Notes: generated by a model not told the origin, from the sequence alone. A stretch of 64,000 nt of DNA from an uncultured Lachnospiraceae bacterium (GCA_944380605.1 CALWIA010000015.1:62001-126000); one strand, 5' to 3'; positions 6,616-14,858 are shown, counted from the stretch's first letter. Translations and numbers: made by a program.

Positions 6616-8190
6616 TCAGGACGCCGGCAGCTGTTTGATCAGGATCAGCCGGTCGCCGGCGCGGACTTCTTCCTGTTCCATGCCGTTAAACGCCATTACC
6701 TGTTCCCGGGTGGTATGGAATGTTTTGGCAATATCCCAAAGCGTATCTTCCGGCTGCACCACATAGCCGGTGATGCCCGGCATCCTCTGCAGCTTTTCCA
6801 TATCCGGCGGCAGTTCCCGCACCCCGCGGATCACCGGCTCGCAGACCGGCTGGAGTACCAGAATATCCAGACTCAGCACCGCCCTCAGTTCCACGGTATC
6901 CGCCCCTGCCATCACCGCCGACAGCTGTTTCACCCCGGTATTCAGCTGGTATACGCTGTCGGGACCGATTCCCGGCGCGTCTGCCGTATACTGAAACGGA
7001 ATGGCTTCCGAAACGGACCGGACCGGTTCTTCGTCGTCGGAAGTCAGATACAGAAACGAAGCTTCCAGGACGCCGCTGATCAGCAGGCTGTCTTTCTGCG
7101 GTTCCGTCTCGTCGATTTTGATCATGCCGTCGGCGTGGCAGATCTGCAGCACCCGATTCTGTTTTTCCAGCTGAATTTTTTCCGCGATCCTGCATTCGCC
7201 TGTGTTCACTGCCAGCAGACGGTCAAAGCACACCTGCCCCATATCGGTTTCCAGCTCCCGATCCAGAGCGTACAGGTCCGTCAGCAGCTGCAGCGGCTGT
7301 TCTTCATAGAGCCGGATGTCCAGTTCCAACACTGCGTCCACCTCCAGTTCCCGCATTTCCCCGTCGGCATCGGGTTTGGCCTCCGCCTCCTTGTGCACCA
7401 GCCGCAGGGAAATCGAAGGAATCCGGTCCTGGGTGGACTCTGCCAGCTCCACATCGCCGGAAAAGGGAATGGATTCTTCCAGCCACTGCACCGGCGCCCC
7501 GTCTTCTCCGCTTTCGTAGAGCATAAACAGTTCCAGTTTTCCTTCGGTATGCACCTGTCCATCCATTGGCCGGGCAGAGGCATCCCGCAGGCGCAGTTCG
7601 CTCCACAGCACCCGTTCCACTTCCGGTTTGCTGGCGGGCAGGGCAAGGGTTTCCCGGATGCGGCAGGTATCTTTCCGCCGCACCGCAATGGCCGCCGCCT
7701 CGCTTTCCTGTCTGCGGGTCTCCACCGCGGCGCTGCCTTCTTCTCCGGTTACCGCCGCGTCCTCCGCCGCCTCCGCGTCGTACAGGCTTTCCGCCCGCAC
7801 CTGCAGCGTAATCACCGCCTTGACGCTGAGTTTGCGGGAGTTGATCATTTCCGTCCGGAAGTCCTCCAGTTCCCAGGAAACGCTCAGATAGTCTTTTTCT
7901 TCCAGCCCCGGCATGTTCACCGGCTCTTCAAAGGGCATGCTCCCCGCCATGGTCTGCAGCCCGCCCTCTTCCCTGCGGTACAGCACCTGAAACACCAGCC
8001 GGCCTTTTACCAGCACTTTCTCCCCCTGGTTTTTCACGGATTCCACCTGTATGTCGCCGGAGCTTATGACAATCCGGGCCAGGTCGTCCATGGTATCCGG
8101 CACGATGAAATCGTCGTCCAGGGTCACCTGAGTGGACGCGCTGCCTTTCCAGCGGTTCATATGTATGTTTCTCTTTATCAGTTCCACCAT
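6616..8190 (-). CDS. sipL: SPOCS/LysM spore envelope protein, SipL-like
   Basis: The 524-residue protein has repeated SPOCS (DUF3794) beta domains over roughly residues 1-465 and a C-terminal LysM domain (about 478-522: YVVQPEDTLWDIAKTFHTTREQVMAFNG). This architecture and length match SipL of Clostridioides difficile, which binds the coat ATPase SpoIVA through its LysM domain and anchors the coat on the forespore. I choose the ATG at 8190, which has AGGTGG upstream; a GTG three codons earlier lies too close to the ribosome site. A SigE-like promoter lies about 40 bases upstream, as expected for a mother-cell gene. spoIVA is not in the window. Confidence 0.82.
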   Translation of the reverse strand: MVELIKRNIHMNRWKGSASTQVTLDDDFIVPDTMDDLARIVISSGDIQVESVKNQGEKVLVKGRLVFQVLYRREEGGLQTMAGSMPFEEPVNMPGLEEKDYLSVSWELEDFRTEMINSRKLSVKAVITLQVRAESLYDAEAAEDAAVTGEEGSAAVETRRQESEAAAIAVRRKDTCRIRETLALPASKPEVERVLWSELRLRDASARPMDGQVHTEGKLELFMLYESGEDGAPVQWLEESIPFSGDVELAESTQDRIPSISLRLVHKEAEAKPDADGEMRELEVDAVLELDIRLYEEQPLQLLTDLYALDRELETDMGQVCFDRLLAVNTGECRIAEKIQLEKQNRVLQICHADGMIKIDETEPQKDSLLISGVLEASFLYLTSDDEEPVRSVSEAIPFQYTADAPGIGPDSVYQLNTGVKQLSAVMAGADTVELRAVLSLDILVLQPVCEPVIRGVRELPPDMEKLQRMPGITGYVVQPEDTLWDIAKTFHTTREQVMAFNGMEQEEVRAGDRLILIKQLPAS

Positions 8191-8228
8191 AACAGCCACC
8201 TACCTGTCTTTTTTTGCTCTTTCAAGAC

Positions 8229-8259
8229 AGTGTATGCGCCAGCGGCGGCGTTTATGTGC
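8229..8259 (-). promoter_or_regulatory. Candidate SigE-type promoter of the sipL-like gene
   Basis: On the minus strand CATACACT (8236-8229) fits the SigE -10 consensus CATACAMT exactly. GCACATA (8259-8253) matches the SigE -35 KMATATT at five of seven positions, with a 16-base spacer, slightly long. No better sigma-A pair is seen in the gap. Confidence 0.5.
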
Positions 8260-8285
8260 CCGGAAACAGGGATTTTTCCTGACCC

Positions 8286-8321
8286 AAAAACGACCGGCCC
8301 TTTTTCAGGACCGGCCGTCGT
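8286..8321 (-). terminator. Terminator after the TtcA-like gene
   Basis: On the minus strand ACGAC-GGCC pairs with GGCC-(G)-GTCGT and is followed by five T residues (8290-8286). It overlaps the last codons of the TtcA-like gene and separates it from the sipL-like gene. Confidence 0.7.
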
Positions 8322-9147
8322 ATTCTTCCAGAAAATGATGCCGTTTTCCATTCTGTACGTAGCCGATGCAGGCATCCAGGTTGACATTTTCCACGCTTCG
8401 GAAAATATTCATGTCGATGCCCGGATGCACCCTGCGCAGCGAAGCAATCAGTTCTTTGACCTCCTGCCGCTTGGAGCTGTGCACCTCTTCCTCCATGGCC
8501 TTTTCCATGGCAATCCGTTCGGTAAACCGGCAGGCGCACTGCAGAAACCGCAGCTGGTTGGCCTCTTTCCAGGAAAGGATATCCGTCTCTTTTACCAGGT
8601 ACAGCGGCCGGATCAGTTCCATGCCGGGGAAGTGGGTGCTGTGCAGCTTGGGCATCATGGTGTTGACCTGGGCGCCGTACAGCATGCTCATGACAATGGT
8701 TTCGATCACGTCGTCAAAATGGTGGCCCAGAGCGATTTTGTTGCAGCCCAGTTCCCTGGCCTTGGCATACAGCCAGCCCCGGCGCATCCGGGCACAGAGA
8801 TAACAGGGCGAACCGCCGGCGTCTGTCACCACCTCAAAGATGTCAGAATCAAAAATCTGCACCGGAATCCCCATAAGGGCGGCGTTTTCCTCAATCAGCC
8901 GCCGGTTGTCCGGGTGGTAGCCGGGATCCATGACCAGAAACTGCAGGCCAAACTGAAATTCTCCGTGGCGCAGGATTTCCTGCATACATTTGGCCAGCAG
9001 AAAGGAGTCCTTGCCGCCGGAGACGCAGACCGCCACATGATCGCCCGGACGAATCAGCTGGTATTCTTTCAGCGCCCGCACAAACGGCCGCCAGATGGTC
9101 TTCCGATAGGTCTTGATGATGCTGCGCTCAATCTCTTTCTGCGTCAT
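8305..9147 (-). CDS. PP-loop tRNA 2-thiocytidine synthetase-like protein (TtcA family)
   Basis: The 280-residue protein has the PP-loop SGGKDS at 43-48, which binds ATP and adenylates the target base, and a CYLC motif (Cys115, Cys118) plus a later Cys (CACRF), the set that holds the Fe-S cluster in TtcA-type thiolases. GHHFDDVIET is the conserved segment after the nucleotide site. TtcA makes 2-thiocytidine at tRNA position 32; the exact RNA target in clostridia is less certain, so I give no symbol. Its start overlaps the cysE stop by four bases, so it depends on cysE translation; cysteine supply and sulfur transfer fit together. Confidence 0.85.
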   Translation of the reverse strand: MTQKEIERSIIKTYRKTIWRPFVRALKEYQLIRPGDHVAVCVSGGKDSFLLAKCMQEILRHGEFQFGLQFLVMDPGYHPDNRRLIEENAALMGIPVQIFDSDIFEVVTDAGGSPCYLCARMRRGWLYAKARELGCNKIALGHHFDDVIETIVMSMLYGAQVNTMMPKLHSTHFPGMELIRPLYLVKETDILSWKEANQLRFLQCACRFTERIAMEKAMEEEVHSSKRQEVKELIASLRRVHPGIDMNIFRSVENVNLDACIGYVQNGKRHHFLEEYDGRS

Positions 9148-9806
9148 TGCCGATCCTCCGGCCCCGAAACGGCGCCCAGCCGCTCTTCCAGCTGCCGCAG
9201 CTGCGCCTCCAGCTCCGCCACCCGGGCTTCCATCTTGCAGTAATGGTCCATGGAAACCACCTGCGGTTCTTCCTTCGGAAGCCGCACGCCATCTTTTTTC
9301 ACCGGGCGGGCGGGGACGCCTACGGCGGTGATGTTGTTTTCCAGGGGTTTTAACAACACCGCGTTGGCGGCGATGGTGCAGTTGTCACCTACCTCAAACG
9401 AACCCAGGATCTTGGCGCCGGCCCCTACCGTCACATTGTTGCCCAGCGTAGGGTGACGCTTTCCCTTCTGGGTGCCTACGCCGCCCAGGGTAACCCCCTG
9501 GTAAATGGTGCAGTTGTCACCTACTACGGCGGTTTCTCCGATCACTACCCCGCAGCCGTGGTCGATCAAAATTCCATGGCCCAGCTGCGCGCCGGGATGA
9601 ATCTCAATCAACGTAAAGAATCTGGCGATCTGCGACAGCAGCCGCGCAATAAAAAAAAGCCGGTGCCGGTAAAACCAGTGGGCAAACCGATGCCAGATCA
9701 GGGCGTGCACTCCCTGATACAGCAGAAGCACCTCCAGCGCGCTGCGGGCCGCCGGGTCGCGTTCCTGCACGGCCTTGATATCCAGCCATATATCTTTCAG
9801 AATCAT
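9144..9806 (-). CDS. cysE: Serine O-acetyltransferase
   Basis: This 220-residue enzyme acetylates L-serine with acetyl-CoA, the first committed step to cysteine. It has the N-terminal helical region (MILKDIWLDIKAVQERDPAARS) and the left-handed beta-helix of hexapeptide repeats (about 65-170), with catalytic HPGAQLGHG and DHGCGVVIGET and the loop GGVGTQKGKRHPTLG. It is the shorter EpsC/CysE form. The C-terminal 40 residues form a short coiled coil beyond the usual end. AAAGGAAC precedes the ATG. No T-box was recognised in the 130-base leader. The ttcA-like gene is coupled downstream. Confidence 0.95.
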   Translation of the reverse strand: MILKDIWLDIKAVQERDPAARSALEVLLLYQGVHALIWHRFAHWFYRHRLFFIARLLSQIARFFTLIEIHPGAQLGHGILIDHGCGVVIGETAVVGDNCTIYQGVTLGGVGTQKGKRHPTLGNNVTVGAGAKILGSFEVGDNCTIAANAVLLKPLENNITAVGVPARPVKKDGVRLPKEEPQVVSMDHYCKMEARVAELEAQLRQLEERLGAVSGPEDRQ

Positions 9807-9938
9807 CGTGTTGTTCCTTTCTGCAGCGGATTTTCCGCAAAATCTTTTTCTGCAAGCGCACGGAGCCGAACCGGCATGCGCCGGCTTTCAGGCCCGTACT
9901 TTCATAGTATAGCATATGTCTTCTTCCGAAAAAAGAAC

Positions 9939-10388
9939 TTATTGAAAAATCACCGGCTGCTCCAGCAGTTCCGTGCGGATGATTACCACCGGCCAGGAAG
10001 TCTCCGCCGGCGGATTTTCCCCGATTTCCGGCCCCAGCAGTTCCGTATCCACCACAATGGCGTTGTCCGTCAGGTACAGTTCATGCACCGCGATGCTGCA
10101 GCCTCCGGTTTCCTGCGGGCCGTAGCCGATGACGATGTAGAGATTCTGCGCGTCGGAAAAGGTCAGTTTAAACGGCGACGTCTTTTTCTCGGTAATCAGT
10201 TCCGCCAGCTCCGCCGGCACGTCTGCTTCACTTACCACCGTAAATTCCAGATCCCGTACCTTTTCCTCCCCGGTCCTGCCGCTGCATCCAGCCAGGCACA
10301 GACAGAGTGCGCACAATACTGCCGCCAGCCAGGCCGCCGCGCCTCTGCGGCTCTGCCGCTTTCTTTTTCCTTCACTTCTCTCTTTCAC
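9939..10388 (-). CDS. Lipoprotein with PrcB C-terminal-like domain
   Basis: The 149-residue protein has a basic N-terminus, a hydrophobic stretch and a lipobox (LCLAGC, Cys at about residue 35), so it should be anchored outside the membrane. The C-terminal part (YIVIGYGPQETGGCSIAVHELYLTDNAIVVDTELLGP) resembles the PrcB C-terminal domain, first described in a spirochaete protease complex and common in small clostridial lipoproteins. No protease lies beside it. It sits between cysE and spoIIID as a separate minus-strand gene. The function is unknown. Confidence 0.75.
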   Translation of the reverse strand: MKERSEGKRKRQSRRGAAAWLAAVLCALCLCLAGCSGRTGEEKVRDLEFTVVSEADVPAELAELITEKKTSPFKLTFSDAQNLYIVIGYGPQETGGCSIAVHELYLTDNAIVVDTELLGPEIGENPPAETSWPVVIIRTELLEQPVIFQ

Positions 10389-10480
10389 AGTCTGCTACCT
10401 CAAAATTCTACCGTAATTTTGATACAGTCTATGAACCGGAGCCGGGGAATTTTACTTTTTTTATTCCTTTTCCCGCAGAT

Positions 10481-10539
10481 AAACCCGCCGGCCCCCGAAA
10501 AGACAGTTCTGCTTTGTCTTTTCAGCGGCCGGCGGGTTT
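10481..10539. terminator. Long two-part hairpin after spoIIID
   Basis: A 13-bp outer stem (AAACCCGCCGGCC at 10481-10493 with its complement at 10527-10539) encloses a second 8-bp stem (GAAAAGAC with GTCTTTTC). It lies just after spoIIID and before the lipoprotein gene. T-tracts are short, three on the minus strand and four on the plus strand. Confidence 0.65.
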
Positions 10540-10561
10540 TACCATCCTTACGCTTCTTCCG

Positions 10562-10834
10562 TCATTCGTCTCTGCTGCACATGGCCAGCCGGTGCTGGTA
10601 TTTCTCCCGGGTGGCCAGGCCGCCCCGGATATGGCGCTCCGACTTGTTGATGTCCAGGACTACCCTTGCCCTGGCTGCCAGAGAAGGGTTGATGTGTTCC
10701 AGACGGTCTGTCACGTCCTTGTGCACCGTAGACTTACTGATTCCAAATTTCTTCGCCGTCTGCCTCACCGTCGCGTTGTGGTCTATGATGTAATTGGCTA
10801 TGGCTACTGCCCGTTCTTCAATATATTCCTTCAT
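10562..10834 (-). CDS. spoIIID: Sporulation transcriptional regulator SpoIIID
   Basis: SpoIIID is a small DNA-binding protein that reprograms mother-cell transcription between SigE and SigK. The 90-residue product matches it along its length: MKEYIEERAVAIANYII, the helix-turn-helix VRQTAKKFGISKSTVHKD, and RHIRGGLATREKYQ. I choose the ATG at 10834, which has AGGGG upstream and matches the family N-terminus; an in-frame ATG 45 bases earlier lacks a spaced ribosome site. AATATGT at 10927-10933 reads ACATATT on the gene strand, like a SigE -35, but I see no CATACAMT at the right distance. Confidence 0.95.
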   Translation of the reverse strand: MKEYIEERAVAIANYIIDHNATVRQTAKKFGISKSTVHKDVTDRLEHINPSLAARARVVLDINKSERHIRGGLATREKYQHRLAMCSRDE

Positions 10835-10985
10835 GGGTCTGCCCCTGAGAACGTTTTTTACATCATATTCCCTATTCATTCCTCTTATGACAACAGTACT
10901 CTATCCCGATAAATCGGATTTTCCTCAATATGTCTTTTAAGACATCCCGTTCACTCTCAGCAGAATGCCCTCTTCCTCTACTGTC

Positions 10986-11657
10986 TTACAGGTATCTTAC
11001 CCATTCAAAATTATTTTTCCCGGCGCCTGCTTCAAAATGATATTTTCCAATCCCCAGATCTATTCCCGCAAAGTGTCCGCTATCGCAGATGAGCACGACT
11101 TTATTTCCCTTTCCATAAACACGATATGCCTGTTTATTCAGTGCTGTGGGAGCCAAAAGCAGGCTCGACACACCGTCTTGAAACCACTGTGGCGCAGTTC
11201 CGTCATACGAGCTGATGTCTGCCGCCGTTTTCGATTTATGAGGAAGGCCCTGGGTCACCCCGTAACCTAATGCAATAACGCCATTGACCCGCAGGCCGGT
11301 GCATGCAAGATGCTTTTCCGAACCTTTGGCGCTGAACATGCCACCGACCCACCAGCTGTTCAGTCCCAGAGTCTGCGCAAAAAGCATGGCGTCTGCGCCC
11401 CAATACCCCAGTTTTTCATCTAACTCCGGGGTATCCGGTCCGGCAAGAATTATATAGTTATTCACATGTTTGCTGATCAGCTTCGCCATTGCCCCCAGGC
11501 CATCGGAACGGCCGGTAACCAGAGTCAGGCACAAGCCGCTGGCATGATTATTTTCCTTCAGCCGCTGCTGTAATTGAGCTGCAATTTCCGTTGGAATAGG
11601 TTTATCCAGATATTTACGCACCGAATGGCGTTCTCTTATCGCTTCTTGCATTGTCAT
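10986..11657 (-). CDS. Nitroreductase family protein
   Basis: The 223-residue protein is an FMN-dependent nitroreductase fold: EAIRERHSVRKYLDKPIP at the N-terminus binds the FMN phosphate with its Arg residues, and DAMLFAQTLGLNSWWVGGM is the second conserved helix. It lacks the clear GVTP-type hydrophobic cap of the NfsB group and has a distinct C-terminus. Such enzymes reduce nitro compounds or quinones; the natural substrate is unknown. It starts within the stop of the NUDIX gene (ATGA). Base composition looks more A+T-rich than the surroundings, a possible mark of transfer. Confidence 0.82.
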   Translation of the reverse strand: MTMQEAIRERHSVRKYLDKPIPTEIAAQLQQRLKENNHASGLCLTLVTGRSDGLGAMAKLISKHVNNYIILAGPDTPELDEKLGYWGADAMLFAQTLGLNSWWVGGMFSAKGSEKHLACTGLRVNGVIALGYGVTQGLPHKSKTAADISSYDGTAPQWFQDGVSSLLLAPTALNKQAYRVYGKGNKVVLICDSGHFAGIDLGIGKYHFEAGAGKNNFEWVRYL

Positions 11658-12061
11658 CGGAATTTCCTCTCCTCCCGCAGATAGCTCCGGATATTCTCCA
11701 CCAGTCCCTCATCCGCCGGCAGCCAGTCCACGCTGTCCAGTGTTTCTTCCGTCAGCCACTTCGCCGCCTCGTGCTCCTTTAACACCAGTGCTCCGGACTT
11801 AACGGTGCAGAAGAAGCAGTCCATAGACAGGTGAAACGTCGGATAGTCATATTCCACCGTTTCAAAAAGCTCCTGCACTTCGATCTCCGTATCCAGTTCT
11901 TCCCGGATTTCCCGCACCAGCGCCTCCTGAGGCGTTTCGCCAGGTTCGATCTTTCCGCCCGGGAATTCCCATCCATCTTTAAACTCTCCATATCCCCGCT
12001 GCGTCGCGAAAATCCGGTTCTCATGGCAAATGATTGCCGCCACAACCTTTACTGTCTTCAT
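11654..12061 (-). CDS. NUDIX hydrolase, MutT-like
   Basis: The 135-residue protein carries the full Nudix box GGKIEPGETPQEALVREIREELDTEI, written here only in outline, in the position typical of 8-oxo-dGTP diphosphatases, and begins VVAAIICHENRIFATQRGYG as in MutT. It probably sanitises oxidised nucleotides or hydrolyses another NDP-X. I choose the ATG at 12061 because GGAGG lies six bases before it; an ATG two codons earlier abuts the ribosome site. The downstream nitroreductase is translationally coupled. Confidence 0.87.
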   Translation of the reverse strand: MKTVKVVAAIICHENRIFATQRGYGEFKDGWEFPGGKIEPGETPQEALVREIREELDTEIEVQELFETVEYDYPTFHLSMDCFFCTVKSGALVLKEHEAAKWLTEETLDSVDWLPADEGLVENIRSYLREERKFR

Positions 12062-12073
12062 ATCCATCCTCCA

Positions 12074-12478
12074 TCAGGTACTCTTCAGACGAGAACCGCC
12101 GTTTTTCCCCTTCTTCCCCCTCCGGGGCGCCGTCACCACATAGCTTTCATCCACCCACCGGCACACTTCTTCCAGGGAAACGGTGCCATCCAGCAGAATG
12201 GAAACCCAGCTGCCGCGGCGCATATGGTATCCATAAAAATAGCCCGGCTGCCGGACCAGCATATCCGCAAGCATCGGGTCCCCCAGCTTCACATTGACAA
12301 TTTCTATCCGTTCCGCTCCCTTCCATCCCAGTTTCTCCCCGGGCACATTCATAATCAGCGCAAACCACTTCCGGCTGTCCCCATGGCGCAGGACGGCATA
12401 ATCCGGAAAGCCGGAAAACGGATAATCCGGTTCTGTCCCGTATGTTTCCTTTACATACCTGAATATGCGTTCTCTCAT
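12074..12478 (-). CDS. MmcQ/YjbR family DNA-binding-fold protein
   Basis: The 134-residue protein matches the YjbR (CyaY-like) family: an N-terminal helix (RERIFRYVKETYGTEPDYPF), the strand-rich core with RKWFALIMNV, and the conserved YHMRRGSWVSILLDGT segment. Family members are found widely but their function is not settled; some were linked to DNA binding. A basic tail (PRRGKKGKNGG) is present. AGGGGGAA precedes the ATG at 12478. It lies between the NUDIX gene and the ThpR-like gene on the same strand and is likely co-transcribed. Confidence 0.82.
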   Translation of the reverse strand: MRERIFRYVKETYGTEPDYPFSGFPDYAVLRHGDSRKWFALIMNVPGEKLGWKGAERIEIVNVKLGDPMLADMLVRQPGYFYGYHMRRGSWVSILLDGTVSLEEVCRWVDESYVVTAPRRGKKGKNGGSRLKST

Positions 12479-12510
12479 TTTGTCTTCCCCCTGCGGCCCG
12501 GTCCCCGGTC

Positions 12511-12996
12511 TCATACCTCCCGGTACACCCGCTTTCCTTCTTTCTGCTCCGACCGCATCAGCGCCGCCCCCTTGGCCGTCATCTCCGCCTTCGGCAGATG
12601 CAGCTGATACGGCTTCCGGCACGACGCCTTCCGAACCAGCGTAATATGAGGGACAAATGCGTCGTCGGAAAAAGGAATCTCCGCGGCCTTCAGCGCCGCC
12701 CGCAGGTCTTTCACGTAGGTCTTCAGCTTCTGATTTCCCTTCACCCCTGCCCAGAGGAGACTGCCGAAGTTCCCGGGATCGGAAAGGCTCAGCCGGAGCG
12801 GAGGCATCGGCACGCGCTCCAGGACCTCCTTCACCCGGGCCGGATGGTCATATTCTCCAATAAATGCCAGGGTCAGGTGCAGGTTCTGCACCGGCACGTA
12901 AGTTCCTTCCACTCCCTTCTTTTTCAGATCGTGCATGCAGGCCACCAGGGCCTTCTTCATTTCCTCTGACAGCAAAATCGCGATAAAAAGTCTCAT
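12511..12996 (-). CDS. thpR: RNA 2',3'-cyclic phosphodiesterase, ThpR/LigT type
   Basis: The 161-residue protein is a 2H phosphoesterase: MRLFIAILLSEEM start, first motif HLTLAFIG and second motif HITLVRK, the two HxTx signatures that form the active site. ThpR opens RNA 2',3'-cyclic phosphates to 2'-phosphate and can ligate tRNA halves in vitro. The ATG at 12996 has AAAGGGG nine bases upstream; the frame is open much further upstream across the start of the divergent bile salt hydrolase gene, but that part carries no family signal. It leads the small leftward run with the YjbR and NUDIX genes. Confidence 0.87.
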   Translation of the reverse strand: MRLFIAILLSEEMKKALVACMHDLKKKGVEGTYVPVQNLHLTLAFIGEYDHPARVKEVLERVPMPPLRLSLSDPGNFGSLLWAGVKGNQKLKTYVKDLRAALKAAEIPFSDDAFVPHITLVRKASCRKPYQLHLPKAEMTAKGAALMRSEQKEGKRVYREV

Positions 12997-13057
12997 TCCC
13001 CTCGTCCCCTTTCCCGTGCGGTTCCGCTTCGGACAGGCGCTGAAAGCGCCCCGCCGC

Positions 13058-13086
13058 TTTTCAAAATCTCCCCTTTGGGATATACT
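13058..13086 (+). promoter_or_regulatory. Probable promoter of the bile salt hydrolase-type gene
   Basis: TTTTCA (13058-13063), a 17-base spacer and TATACT (13081-13086) lie about 45 bases before the start, in the gap with the divergent thpR gene. Confidence 0.5.
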
Positions 13087-13130
13087 GTTTTCAGACGATC
13101 CCATAAAAACAGACGAAAGGAGAGACTTAT

Positions 13131-14210
13131 ATGAACCATCTGCAAACATCCCCCGCCGAGGCCGGGTGCAGCGCCATTTCCTGGCATACGGAAGACGGAT
13201 GCCGGCTCTGGGGCCGCAACTACGACTTTGACCGCCTCGCCCAGGGCAGCGGCATGACATTCCTGCCTCGAAACACTTCCTATTTCTGCGTCTGCGGCCC
13301 CGACGGCCCCCAGTCTCCTCAGACTTCCCGGTACGCCTGCGCGGGAACCGGCCTGCTGCTTTCCCCTACCCCCGTTCTGTACGAGGGCATCAACGAAAAA
13401 GGACTGGCCGGCGGGCAGCTCTACTACCGGAACTTTGCCCGGTATGCCGCGGAAAACCAGCCGGGCACGGAGCCCATACAGCCGCCGTTTCTGGTATTTC
13501 ATCTGCTGTCTCAGTGCGCTTCCGTCGAGGAAGCCGCCCGATATCTGGAACAGCACCTGACCCTTGTGTCCATTCCCATGATGGGTACCGTAGCGCCTCT
13601 GCACTGGTCGTTCCACGACCGGACCGGAGAGACCATGGTGGTCGAACCCGACGCCGACGGCGTCCACATCTACCGGAACACCTTAGGCGTCATGACCAAC
13701 AGCCCCGGCTATCCCTGGCACCGGCTGAACCTGCTGAACTACGCCGGCATCCGGGATCAGGACTATGCTTCCGTGGAACTCATGGGGGAAACGCTGGACC
13801 AGTGCTTTTCCGGCAGCGGCGCCCAGGGACTGCCCGGCGACTTCAGTTCCCCGTCCCGCTTTGTCCGGCTGGCCTTTCTGAAAAAATACGCCCTTCCCGG
13901 CAGAAATGAGTCCGAAGGCGTCAGCCGCATGTTCCATCTGCTCCAGAGCGCCGCTTTCCCGCTGGGTATGGTAAAAGTCAGCCACGTCAGCCATGTCACG
14001 GAGCTGGACAAAGATGTGGTTCCCTATGACTACACCGTCTATTCCACGGTATACAGTTCCGAATCCCTGCGGGCTTACTGGACCACCTATGAAGACCAGC
14101 GGATCCGTTTCCTGGATCTTTCCGCCCTGTTGGACCGCCGGGAACCGCTGACGGTTCCCTTCTCGCGGCAGCCGGATTTTCTGGACATGACGCCGGCAGA
14201 CGGACGCTGA
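13131..14210 (+). CDS. Choloylglycine hydrolase family protein (bile salt hydrolase/penicillin V acylase)
   Basis: This 359-residue Ntn-hydrolase belongs to the family that cleaves glycine or taurine from bile salts, or acylates such as penicillin V. The expected nucleophile is Cys13 (AGCSAISWHTEDG), with Arg29 and Asp32 in GRNYDFD, Asn88 in EGINEKG, Asn190 in VMTNSPG and Arg243 in SSPSRFVR, all aligning with the active site of bile salt hydrolases. In the best-known enzymes Cys follows the initiator Met; here 12 residues precede it, so self-cleavage of a propeptide would be needed. The start is fixed by AAAGGAGAG. No signal peptide, so it is probably cytoplasmic. Substrate preference cannot be read with confidence. 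Confidence 0.88.
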   Translation: MNHLQTSPAEAGCSAISWHTEDGCRLWGRNYDFDRLAQGSGMTFLPRNTSYFCVCGPDGPQSPQTSRYACAGTGLLLSPTPVLYEGINEKGLAGGQLYYRNFARYAAENQPGTEPIQPPFLVFHLLSQCASVEEAARYLEQHLTLVSIPMMGTVAPLHWSFHDRTGETMVVEPDADGVHIYRNTLGVMTNSPGYPWHRLNLLNYAGIRDQDYASVELMGETLDQCFSGSGAQGLPGDFSSPSRFVRLAFLKKYALPGRNESEGVSRMFHLLQSAAFPLGMVKVSHVSHVTELDKDVVPYDYTVYSTVYSSESLRAYWTTYEDQRIRFLDLSALLDRREPLTVPFSRQPDFLDMTPADGR

Positions 14211-14221
14211 GCGGCCCGGCC

Positions 14222-14788
14222 TCACTTTTGCGCCAGAAAGCACCCTTCCTCGTGGGAGTTGATCACGCCCACGGCCTGCAGATAGGCGTAGACCATCGTC
14301 GTGCCCGTAAATTTCATTCCCCGCTTTTTCAGATCTGACGATACCGCATCGGACAGAGGCGAACAGGTTCTTCCTGTTTCCAGAATCGGTTCGCCTTCCG
14401 TCCAGTGCCAGAGATAGCGGGAAAAACTTCCGTATTCCTGCTGGATTTTCCGGAATATCCCGGCGTTGTTCACCGCCGCCCGGATTTTCAGCCGGTTTCG
14501 GATAATCCCGGGATTGTTCCGCAGTTCTTCTATTTTTTCTTCCTTATAGCCGCAGACCTTTTCCACGTCGAACCCATCAAAGGCTTCCCGGAACGCTTCC
14601 CGCTTGTTCAGCACGCATTCCCAGGTCAGCCCTGCCTGGAACGATTCCAGAACCAGCATCTCAAACAGTTTCCCGTCGTCCCGCACCGGGACGCCCCATT
14701 CCCGGTCATGGTACTGCACATACCGTTCATTTTTCGGATTGGCCCAGCAGCAGCGCTGCCTGCCATCCGGCCATTGGGATACGCTCAT
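14222..14788 (-). CDS. tag: DNA-3-methyladenine glycosylase I
   Basis: Tag removes 3-methyladenine from alkylated DNA in base excision repair. The 188-residue protein shows the family start RCCWANPKNERYVQYHDREWG with the zinc ligands Cys13 or Cys14 and His27, and the C-terminal zinc ligands His179 and Cys183 in SHEEGC. The aromatic LESFQAGLTWECVLNKREAFR is the base-binding region with the helix-hairpin-helix-like fold. AAAGGGG precedes the ATG at 14788; in-frame upstream sequence lacks a ribosome site and family similarity. It is divergent from brnQ, whose start lies 70 bases away. Confidence 0.95.
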   Translation of the reverse strand: MSVSQWPDGRQRCCWANPKNERYVQYHDREWGVPVRDDGKLFEMLVLESFQAGLTWECVLNKREAFREAFDGFDVEKVCGYKEEKIEELRNNPGIIRNRLKIRAAVNNAGIFRKIQQEYGSFSRYLWHWTEGEPILETGRTCSPLSDAVSSDLKKRGMKFTGTTMVYAYLQAVGVINSHEEGCFLAQK

Positions 14789-14858
14789 ATTCCCCTTCCC
14801 CTTTCTATGGCATTTCCCTTTTCCTTCTGCTATAATGTTGGGAAGGAGGGACTGCCTT

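Noticed and set aside
6589..9243. An 884-codon open frame on the plus strand opposite sipL and the ttcA-like gene
   Set aside because: Composition is His/Gln/Phe/Arg-rich as expected from antisense reading of biased codons, with no motif or ribosome site; the minus-strand genes carry clear domains.
9807..9938. Cysteine T-box before cysE
   Set aside because: The leader lacks the GGTGG-ACCGCG-type motif and a terminator; it is also too short.
14831..14836. TATAAT just before brnQ as its promoter
   Set aside because: It would start transcription on the ribosome binding site and lacks a -35, so it is probably chance.
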